Source: Bdellovibrionales bacterium (GTDB lineage: Bacteria > Bdellovibrionota > Bdellovibrionia > Bdellovibrionales > JAGQZY01). From it: a DNA stretch of 40,394 bases. Below the pieces are notes generated by a model that saw nothing but the letters and a program-made list of their open reading frames with translations, was not told the origin of the DNA and searched no databases. Of this stretch, positions 25,555-32,217 are shown one piece after another. The first letter of the stretch is position 1; every line of letters starts with the position of its first letter. The stretch covers positions 1-40,394 of the forward strand of contig JAGQZY010000018.1 of NCBI GenBank assembly GCA_020435205.1, given 5' to 3'. The translations under genes were made by a program, and so were the position numbers.

Positions 25555-25974
25555 ATGGCTTATTTAACGCCCACTAAAAAAAGACAGCTATTTTCTGAAT
25601 TGAGTTTTCAATTCAGTCGCAGTTCTGGTCCTGGTGGACAAAAGGTGAACAAAAGTGAAACCCAAGTGGAGTTGCGTTGGCCCTTAGAGGATTCTTTAGC
25701 TTTTAATGAGCAAGAGAAGCTGCGAATTCGCCGCAAATTGGATAAGCGCCTAACCAAAGAGGGTGAGTTGGTTTTGACTCGAGAAACCTTTCGTAATCGT
25801 GAGCAGAATAAAAAAGCCTGTGTGGATGGTTTTTTTACAATCCTTGAGCAAGCTTTGCATGTTCCTAAAAAAAGAAAACCAACAAAGCCGACCAAATCAT
25901 CTATTGAAAAACGACTCAATGTTAAAAAACGTCAGGGTGAAAAAAAATCTCTGCGAAAAAAGGTCGAGGACTGA
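25555..25974 (+). CDS. arfB: ArfB (YaeJ)-like peptidyl-tRNA hydrolase, ribosome rescue
   Basis: A 139-aa stand-alone class I release-factor-type protein that frees peptides from ribosomes stalled without a stop codon. The GGQ catalytic loop is present as SSGPGGQKVNKSETQVEL (Gly27, Gly28, Gln29). No codon-recognition domain is present. The Lys/Arg-rich C-terminal tail from about residue 100 matches the ArfB tail that enters the empty mRNA channel. Length is the same as E. coli ArfB (about 140 aa). It lacks a Shine-Dalgarno site and sits 5 nt after a -10-like box, so it may be translated from a leaderless mRNA. Whether tmRNA also exists in this genome cannot be seen here. Confidence 0.92.
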   Translation: MAYLTPTKKRQLFSELSFQFSRSSGPGGQKVNKSETQVELRWPLEDSLAFNEQEKLRIRRKLDKRLTKEGELVLTRETFRNREQNKKACVDGFFTILEQALHVPKKRKPTKPTKSSIEKRLNVKKRQGEKKSLRKKVED

Positions 25975-26016
25975 GGAGGATTAGGGATTCAGGCTTTTTT
26001 CATGGGTCAGCTATGG

Positions 26017-26022
26017 TAGAAT
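26017..26022 (+). promoter_or_regulatory. -10 box before the small lipoprotein gene
   Basis: TAGAAT (5/6 match) lies 6 nt before the ATG at 26029, with no ribosome binding site between. The -35 region is only T-rich and does not match consensus, so confidence is low. Confidence 0.3.
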
Positions 26023-26028
26023 AATTTT

Positions 26029-26262
26029 ATGAAAGTTGTTTTATTATGTTTCGCTTTTTTGTGGATAACTTCTTGTGCTGAAAATCAGGTGAAGCCTGTA
26101 CATCAGGTGACTTGTAAGTACTGGCTACAAAAATGTCATCTCAAGGCCAGTCATCGTTGTGATCGATCCGCCTATACAGTGATCAGTAGTGTGAGGACCG
26201 AGAAAATCGGTGGTCCTCAGGGGCGCTATAAAGAATTCATTATGCGTTTCACTTGCCGTTGA
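26029..26262 (+). CDS. small cysteine-rich lipoprotein
   Basis: A 77-aa protein with a lipoprotein signal peptide ending in ITSC (Cys16). The mature part is about 60 residues and carries four more cysteines (TCKYW, QKCH, HRCD, FTCR), enough for two disulfides in the periplasm. It is basic, with many Lys and Arg. I recognise no family. It lacks a Shine-Dalgarno sequence. Its last 14 bases overlap the convergent unknown gene. The lipobox and cysteine spacing make it credible as a real gene despite its size. Confidence 0.65.
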   Translation: MKVVLLCFAFLWITSCAENQVKPVHQVTCKYWLQKCHLKASHRCDRSAYTVISSVRTEKIGGPQGRYKEFIMRFTCR

Positions 26263-26902
26263 TTTCTATTTTTTCAATCACGAGGTCAAAGCTTGAACCC
26301 GTATCATCACCATCGGCACCAATCCAAAGGGCGAGTCCTTCAACGGGAGGATCAAAACTCTTTTCAATAGTGATCTCACCTTTGTCGTTGGGCATGGTCA
26401 CGTAGGTCTCGTGAATCAAGTCACTCAGTGGATGTTTGCGGGACTGGCCGATTAATTTTTTTTGATTTGTAGCAACGATATAGTTGATGCCTTTTACGCC
26501 AATGCCTTCTGGAGCCAAACTATGGAGTTTTAAAACCCAGGCTGGAGCCACTTGGCGTTGAAACCAATTCAAACGTTGGTCGCCTTTTTCAACAATGCCT
26601 AAACGAAAAGGGAAATCGTCAAAGCCTTTGTGCCCTTGAGTTTTGCCAGAGGGGATTTGAATGCCTCCGCCACTGACTTTGGCTTTGGCTGAAATTTTGT
26701 GGATTTTCATGGGTTCTGGTAAAGGGAAAAAAGTCGGACTAGAACTTTTTTTTACCTGAATTTCGAGACCCTGGTCGCTGAACACCAATTGGTTTTTAGG
26801 TATGCTTCTGTAAGCGAGATCTTGCCACGCGCCCTTTTGATTGAGGGGAACGATAAATCCTGCCAAGAGAAATGAGGAACTGATTTTTTTTAAAAGACTC
26901 AT
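26249..26902 (-). CDS. unknown exported protein, remotely DUF3047-like
   Basis: A 217-aa protein with a Sec-type signal peptide from the ATG at 26902 (about residues 1-18; KKISSSFLLAGFIVPLNQ). It is beta-rich by appearance. The end of the chain, GLALWIGADGDDTGSSFDL, resembles the C-terminal block of DUF3047 proteins, as does the overall layout, but the similarity is weak and from memory. The ATG overlaps the TGA of the upstream small gene (ATGA), so the two are translationally coupled. A longer frame with an ATG at 26995 exists but would hide the signal peptide and run through the neighbour. Function unknown. Confidence 0.65.
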   Translation of the reverse strand: MSLLKKISSSFLLAGFIVPLNQKGAWQDLAYRSIPKNQLVFSDQGLEIQVKKSSSPTFFPLPEPMKIHKISAKAKVSGGGIQIPSGKTQGHKGFDDFPFRLGIVEKGDQRLNWFQRQVAPAWVLKLHSLAPEGIGVKGINYIVATNQKKLIGQSRKHPLSDLIHETYVTMPNDKGEITIEKSFDPPVEGLALWIGADGDDTGSSFDLVIEKIEINGK

Positions 26903-27159
26903 TGGCCTAAGGCTCCTTTGAGTTCGTCCAATTGAGCTAATGTCCACAGGCGGGTGGTCTTTAAGTCTAAATTGGGGTGGAACTGAATGCACCACTTCAT
27001 GAAATCAATCTTCTTTTGTGCCTCTTCGGGAGCTTTTTCATGATTTTCCATAAAGCGATTAAGGTAGAGAATGGTTTTTCGTTTAAAATCACCATAGTCT
27101 TTAACGGAAATGCCCTGAACGGCCATTTTTAAGTCTTCAATAGTATTTATTGTCTGCAT
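26899..27159 (-). CDS. unknown small cytoplasmic protein
   Basis: An 86-aa mostly helical soluble protein from the ATG at 27159, which has AGAGGGAA just upstream; an upstream start at 27219 has no support. It has one Cys and several Lys/Glu-rich helices (IEDLKMAVQGISVKDYGDFK, KAPEEAQKKIDFMKWC). No family is recognised. It overlaps the downstream exported-protein gene by 4 nt (ATGA). It is divergent from the DUF885 gene, and the 122-bp spacer between them has a TATAAG -10-like box (27253-27258) for the plus-strand gene. Confidence 0.6.
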   Translation of the reverse strand: MQTINTIEDLKMAVQGISVKDYGDFKRKTILYLNRFMENHEKAPEEAQKKIDFMKWCIQFHPNLDLKTTRLWTLAQLDELKGALGQ

Positions 27160-27281
27160 ATTTCCCTCTACAATTTTCACAATCTGCCACGGCTCACCGC
27201 AAAAAGGCAAGAGAAGCAATGTGACAAAGTGCAGGTTTCAACCATTTCAAGGTATAAGAGAGTCCCATACAAGGAGGCCCC

Positions 27282-29117
27282 ATGAGGTTCATTTCCCCGC
27301 TCATCGTATTTATTTTATCAGCCATGTTGGTGTCCTGTGCCAACCCCAGCAAAAAATATCCTGGGAAAACCGAAGGGGAGCGTTTGAATGCCTTTTTTGA
27401 AGCCACCTTTCAAGAGGGTATTGAGCGTTCTCCCATGGCGATGACTTATTTGGGGATTCCAAAAAGACAAGACGAACTGGACGATTTTTCGGAAGCTTTT
27501 GCAAAAGAGTCCCATGAACTGCAAAAAAAGTATTTAAAAGTTTTGCACTCTTTTGATTACGATCAGCTCTCGCCTCAGGATCAACTGAGCTATACGCTTT
27601 TTGAAAAGCAGCTCGAAGACGGTATTGAAGGTTGGAAATGGAAAGATTATCACTATCCAGTTAATCAAATGCACGGCATTCACTCTGGGCTTCCGAGCAT
27701 GATGATGAACATGCATAGAATTGCTAATAAAAAAGATGCGGAAAACTACATCTCTCGACTGAATCAGTACCAGAGACTTTTTGGTCAAGTGATCACCAAG
27801 ATGATGAGAGCCGAAGCAGCAGGAGTGGTGCCTCCCAAGTTCGTTTATCCAAAAGTATTGCAGGATTCAAAAAATCTGATCACGGGTCGGCCTTTTACAA
27901 AAACGCAGACGGACTCACCCTTGTTGTCTGATTTTAAACGCAAGGTGGGCGAGCTCAAAATCACTAAAAATGAGAAGACTCATTTGACCAAAGAGGCAGA
28001 AAAGGCTCTAAAGACTTCGGTGGGCCCAGCTTACCAGGAGCTTATTGCCTTTTTGCAGAAGCAGGAAAAACGAGCCACCACCGACGATGGCGCCTGGAAG
28101 TTTCCTAAAGGAGATGAGTTTTATCAATATCGCCTAAGGATGATGACCACCACAAATTATAGCCCAGAGAAAATCCATCAGATGGGACTTGATAATGTAA
28201 AACGCATTCACGATGAGATGCGAGCGATTCAAAAAAAGGTGGGGTTTAAAGGGAGTTTGCAAGATTTCTTTAAACACATGCAGACGAGTAAAAAGTTTTT
28301 CTTTTCAGATAACAAAAAAGGACGGCAGGCTTATTTGAAATTGGCCACCAATTTGATCAACACCATGCGCACCCGTCTTGATAAGCTGTTCATTACTAAG
28401 CCAAAAGCAGCCATTGAAGTGAAAGCCGTGGAGCCCTACCGTGAAAAGTCTGCTGGCATGGCTTTTTACAATGGTCCATCTGAAGATGGGAAAAGACCAG
28501 GGACTTACTATGTTAACCTTTCCAATATTAAAGCCCTACCGAAGTGGGAAGCGGAAGCCTTAGCTTATCATGAGGGGATTCCTGGGCACCATATGCAGAT
28601 TTCCATCGCCAAAGAGATGGAAGCTCTACCGAGTTTTCGCCGCCACGGTCATTTTACTGCCTACACTGAAGGATGGGGGCTTTATTCAGAGCGAGTTCCT
28701 AAAGAAATTGGTTTTTATAAAGATCCCTACTCCGATTTTGGCAGGCTTTCCATGGAGCTTGTGCGTGCTTGTCGCTTAGTTGTGGACTCAGGTATTCACC
28801 ATAAAAAGTGGACGCGCGAGCAAGCGATTGCCTATTTGGATAAAAACACTCCGGGAGATCATGACGATAATGTTCGTCAAATTAATCGCTATGTGGTGAC
28901 ACCGGGACAGGCTACTGCCTACATGGTGGGGATGTTAAAAATTGTGGAGCTTAAAAAGATGGCGCAAAATGAGTTGGGTCAAAAGTTTGATATCCGCAAG
29001 TTCCATGACCGCATTCTCACTAGTGGTGCCGTGCCTTTAGATGTTCTTGAAGAACTCATCAAAAATTATATTCGTGAAGAAAAGCAAAACTCAAAAACCG
29101 TAGCGCTTGAGGCCTAG
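27282..29117 (+). CDS. DUF885-family lipoprotein, putative zinc metallopeptidase
   Basis: A 611-aa protein with lipoprotein signal and lipobox LVSC (Cys19), so probably anchored in the envelope. The DUF885 metal motif HEGIPGHH is at about residues 430-437. It is followed by a conserved TAYTEGWGLYSE, whose Glu would be the third zinc ligand. The family is distantly related to the thermolysin/M32-like gluzincins; members are believed to be peptidases, but activity is rarely tested. The rest is helical and extends to about residue 600 with a Lys/Glu-rich tail. ATG 27282 has AAGGAGG 4 nt upstream, the strongest site here. It overlaps the convergent MFS gene by 27 bp. Confidence 0.9.
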   Translation: MRFISPLIVFILSAMLVSCANPSKKYPGKTEGERLNAFFEATFQEGIERSPMAMTYLGIPKRQDELDDFSEAFAKESHELQKKYLKVLHSFDYDQLSPQDQLSYTLFEKQLEDGIEGWKWKDYHYPVNQMHGIHSGLPSMMMNMHRIANKKDAENYISRLNQYQRLFGQVITKMMRAEAAGVVPPKFVYPKVLQDSKNLITGRPFTKTQTDSPLLSDFKRKVGELKITKNEKTHLTKEAEKALKTSVGPAYQELIAFLQKQEKRATTDDGAWKFPKGDEFYQYRLRMMTTTNYSPEKIHQMGLDNVKRIHDEMRAIQKKVGFKGSLQDFFKHMQTSKKFFFSDNKKGRQAYLKLATNLINTMRTRLDKLFITKPKAAIEVKAVEPYREKSAGMAFYNGPSEDGKRPGTYYVNLSNIKALPKWEAEALAYHEGIPGHHMQISIAKEMEALPSFRRHGHFTAYTEGWGLYSERVPKEIGFYKDPYSDFGRLSMELVRACRLVVDSGIHHKKWTREQAIAYLDKNTPGDHDDNVRQINRYVVTPGQATAYMVGMLKIVELKKMAQNELGQKFDIRKFHDRILTSGAVPLDVLEELIKNYIREEKQNSKTVALEA

Positions 29118-30314
29118 AATCGATAAGGCTGCCGCGACGAGGGAAAGAATCGCCATAGCCAGCAGTAGGCTCTCTGCCTGCTGCTGCTGATCAAGGATCC
29201 AGCCAAACAAAAAGGGACTTGCCGCCGTGGACATAACCATGATGGTGGCAAAAGAGCTCTTGATAGCTCCTAAGTGCCGGGTTCCATAAAGTTCTGGCCA
29301 AATTGCGGATTTGATAGGGGCGCCACTCCCTACCGTGATGCCAAATCCGATAAAACAAAGGGCTGGAATCCAAGAGTAGGAGAGCAAAGACATTCCTAAA
29401 AAGCCAATGGTCAGGGGAATTTGGTAATAGGGGTAAAGCCTCCTCGCGGTGTAGCGATCCACTAAGGGCCCGGCAAGGAAAGCGGTAAAAAAACGCCCTA
29501 AGGCAAAAAAGCTAAGGCCTGAGGCAATAATGCTTAAACTCCAACCTTTAAACTCCCCAATCGCCGCTTGATGAAATAACAAACCAGTCAGTGAAAATGG
29601 GGGCATTAAAAATTGGATCAGCAATAAATAGATCAATGGGTGAGAGTAGACTTGCTTGCGCGTCCACTGCCGACGTCCGCGATCTTGGCTTTGAGTTTCG
29701 ATCTCTTCTTCGCGTCTGGGGAAATTGAATTCAGGAATATTTTTAGTGAGCCAATAGCTGAGGGGTAAGAGAGTGAATGCAGCGATCAAAGCCAGACTCC
29801 AGCTGAGGCTTTGCCAAGAGATAAAACCCAAAATGTAGGCGCATAAGGGGGTAATGAGGCCCTCATAAATGGGAAATCCGCTAAAGGCTAAAGAGAGAGC
29901 CTTTCCTCTTTGCTCTTCAAAATAACGAGCCATGGTGGTGGCAGCAATATGGGAGCTCAGTCCTTGGCCAAAAAGTCTTAAGCCAAAAAGGGCAAGGCAA
30001 AGAATGACTAGGTTTTGGAAGCTTGCCAGCAAAACCTCACAAAGGATAAGCCCCATAGCAATGGCCACCCCAAACCAGCGCGCATCTTTTTTATCGATGA
30101 GGGGGCCTACCCAGGGAAGAATGATTCCGCTAGCCAGGGTGACCAGGGAATAGATCAAGCCGTAATCGGTGTTGCTGAGCTGATAAATCTCTTTAAAGAA
30201 GGGGTTAAATAAAGAAATGAAATGAGTTTGCCCGTAACCAGAAAAAAAGCAAAAGATTAGGCCAAAACCGAGAGTGCGGGGATGGGTTTTCAGTAGCTGC
30301 CAATAACCTTTCAT
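29091..30314 (-). CDS. MFS transporter
   Basis: A 407-aa, 12-helix major facilitator. The N-terminal half has DYGLIYSLVTLASGIILPWVG followed by the A-motif-like PLIDKKDARW. The second half has the mirrored AGPLVDRYTARRLYPY. The central loop is charged (RREEEIETQSQDRGRRQW). It resembles the oxalate/formate or monocarboxylate branch (OFA/MCT), but the substrate is not certain. The ATG at 30314 has AGGAGG 8 nt upstream. It is convergent with the DUF885 gene (27-bp overlap) and divergent from hmgA. The hmgA neighbour hints at aromatic-acid uptake, but this is weak. Confidence 0.85.
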   Translation of the reverse strand: MKGYWQLLKTHPRTLGFGLIFCFFSGYGQTHFISLFNPFFKEIYQLSNTDYGLIYSLVTLASGIILPWVGPLIDKKDARWFGVAIAMGLILCEVLLASFQNLVILCLALFGLRLFGQGLSSHIAATTMARYFEEQRGKALSLAFSGFPIYEGLITPLCAYILGFISWQSLSWSLALIAAFTLLPLSYWLTKNIPEFNFPRREEEIETQSQDRGRRQWTRKQVYSHPLIYLLLIQFLMPPFSLTGLLFHQAAIGEFKGWSLSIIASGLSFFALGRFFTAFLAGPLVDRYTARRLYPYYQIPLTIGFLGMSLLSYSWIPALCFIGFGITVGSGAPIKSAIWPELYGTRHLGAIKSSFATIMVMSTAASPFLFGWILDQQQQAESLLLAMAILSLVAAALSILGLKRYGF

Positions 30315-30455
30315 CCCTATGACCTCCTGCTTCGCTGAGAGCGGCTTTTCCTATTTACGCCGTGGGGTTGGAGGTGGCAATAAAACTTGCCATGTGCTGC
30401 ATAAGAGCTTGTGTCCCTTTCGCCATGGGGTGATAAGAAAGAAAAAGGGGCAACT

Positions 30456-31733
30456 ATGCAGTATCAATCCGGTTTTGCAAATCATTTTGAAAGCGAAGCG
30501 GTGGCAGGAAGCCTGCCCCAGGGGCAAAATAGCCCGAAGAAGCCATTGCAGGGGCTTTATCCAGAGCAGCTTTCGGGCTCAGCATTCACTGTCGATCGCA
30601 GCAAAAACTTGAGATCCTGGCTATACCGTATTCGCCCCTCGGTGGTTCACCAACCCTATGAAAGCTACGAACACCAAACCTGGAATAGTTTGGTCGCCCA
30701 CTCGGAAGAAACCAACCCCCAACAGCTGCGCTGGAAACCTTTGCCTGAACCTAAAAAGAATTTGGATTTTATTGATGGTGTGTTCACCATGGCGGCCACC
30801 CAAGAAAAGCCAGGGGTCGCAGTCCATCATTATCTTTGTAATCAGGGCATGGGGAAAAAGTTTTTTTACAATGCTGATGGTGAGTTGATCTTGATCCCAA
30901 GCCAGGGGGCTTTGCAGATCCAAACGGAAATGGGTGTTTTAGAAATTGAGCCGCAAGAGATTGCGGTGATTCCGAGAGGTATTAAATTTCAAATCAACCC
31001 CAAGCAGGCGGGATGGTGTCGGGGCTATCTTGGTGAAAATACGGGGGCTCCTTTGACCCTTCCCAGCCTTGGGCCGCTGGGCGCGAATGCTCTCGCCAAT
31101 CCAAGAGATTTTTTATATCCGGTGGCTGACTATCATGAGGGTCAGGGTGACTATCAAGTGGTGGTCAAATTTAGCCATAGTTTTTGGCAAATGCCTCTCA
31201 AACATCATCCTCTGGATGTCGTGGCTTGGCATGGAAACTATGCTCCCTATAAATACGACTTGCGCAAGTTTAATACTATGGGGACGGTCTCCTACGATCA
31301 TCCTGATCCATCGATTTACACTGTTTTGACTTCTCCGTCTTTTTCACCGGGTGTTGCAAATCTCGATTTTGTGATTTTCCCTCCTCGTTGGTTGGTGGGG
31401 GAGAATACATTTCGCCCACCCTATTACCATCGCAACATCATGAGTGAATATATGGGTCTTATCCATGGCGTGTATGATGCCAAACAGGAAGGTTTTGTTC
31501 CGGGCGGGGCGAGTTTGCACAATTGTATGAGCGCCCATGGTCCCGATGCCGAGACCTTTGCCAAGGCCATTGAAAACAGTGAGTCTCCTCAGAAGATTGA
31601 AGACACCATGGCATTTATGTTTGAAACCTGTCATATCTATCATCCCACTCATCTGGCCTTATCGTCCTCGGCTCTAGATCGAGATTATTGGGGTTGTTGG
31701 CAAAACCTAAAGTCATACTTTAACAAGGGGTAA
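30456..31733 (+). CDS. hmgA: homogentisate 1,2-dioxygenase
   Basis: A 425-aa cytoplasmic iron(II) ring-cleavage enzyme that converts homogentisate to maleylacetoacetate in tyrosine and phenylalanine degradation. The start is ATG 30456 (MQYQSGFANHF) with AAAAAGGGG upstream; an earlier ATG at 30411 adds 15 residues with no family match. Conserved blocks include HHPLDVVAWHGNY and FRPPYYHRNIMSEYMG, carrying the His and Glu iron ligands of the human enzyme. The third, LHNCMSAHGPD, carries the third His. Length is normal (about 430-445). Maleylacetoacetate isomerase, fumarylacetoacetase and hydroxyphenylpyruvate dioxygenase genes are not in the window. The following DUF423 gene lies only 2 bp downstream. 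Confidence 0.95.
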   Translation: MQYQSGFANHFESEAVAGSLPQGQNSPKKPLQGLYPEQLSGSAFTVDRSKNLRSWLYRIRPSVVHQPYESYEHQTWNSLVAHSEETNPQQLRWKPLPEPKKNLDFIDGVFTMAATQEKPGVAVHHYLCNQGMGKKFFYNADGELILIPSQGALQIQTEMGVLEIEPQEIAVIPRGIKFQINPKQAGWCRGYLGENTGAPLTLPSLGPLGANALANPRDFLYPVADYHEGQGDYQVVVKFSHSFWQMPLKHHPLDVVAWHGNYAPYKYDLRKFNTMGTVSYDHPDPSIYTVLTSPSFSPGVANLDFVIFPPRWLVGENTFRPPYYHRNIMSEYMGLIHGVYDAKQEGFVPGGASLHNCMSAHGPDAETFAKAIENSESPQKIEDTMAFMFETCHIYHPTHLALSSSALDRDYWGCWQNLKSYFNKG

Positions 31734-31735
31734 GG

Positions 31736-32119
31736 ATGGGGCGTATTTGGTTACTCTGGGGTTGCATTTTTGGACTTCTCACTGTGGCGTTAGGTGCCTT
31801 TGGTGCCCACAGTTTTCAGTCCTTTTTATCTGCTGAACAAATGACCACTTTGCACACGGCAAATCAGTATTTAGCTTATCATAGCTTTGCATTGCTAACC
31901 TTGGGGCTGTGGAGCCATTGGGAAAAATGGGCTTCTAGTTTCTTGCCTGGAATTTGTTTTGTCCTTGGTGTGGTCCTTTTTTCAGGCAGTCTTTATGTCT
32001 ACGTTTTTTTGGGGCTGCGTTGGGTTGCTTTTATCACTCCCGTAGGAGGAAGCTTGTTTATCTTGGGATGGATTCTCTTTGCCGTTTCCGTTGTGCGCAC
32101 CAAAAACTCTATTGTGTGA
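31736..32119 (+). CDS. DUF423-family small membrane protein (YgdD-like)
   Basis: A 127-aa inner-membrane protein with four hydrophobic helices. The N-terminus shows ALGAFGAHSF and then NQYLAYHSFALL, both typical of the DUF423/YgdD family, and VAFITPVGGSLFILGW at the end. Its function is unknown in the literature I know. GGGGTAAGG lies directly before the ATG, and only 2 bp separate it from hmgA, so the two are very likely one transcript. That does not prove a link to homogentisate metabolism, since the family also occurs elsewhere. Confidence 0.9.
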   Translation: MGRIWLLWGCIFGLLTVALGAFGAHSFQSFLSAEQMTTLHTANQYLAYHSFALLTLGLWSHWEKWASSFLPGICFVLGVVLFSGSLYVYVFLGLRWVAFITPVGGSLFILGWILFAVSVVRTKNSIV

Positions 32120-32217
32120 CCTTTTTTGGTAGCATCGCCGCGCATTATTTTTAGAGTCAAGGCCTTTGCATTCTCTTTTCCCCTCGTTAGAATAAATTGT
32201 CCTAAGGAGGGGGCTTG

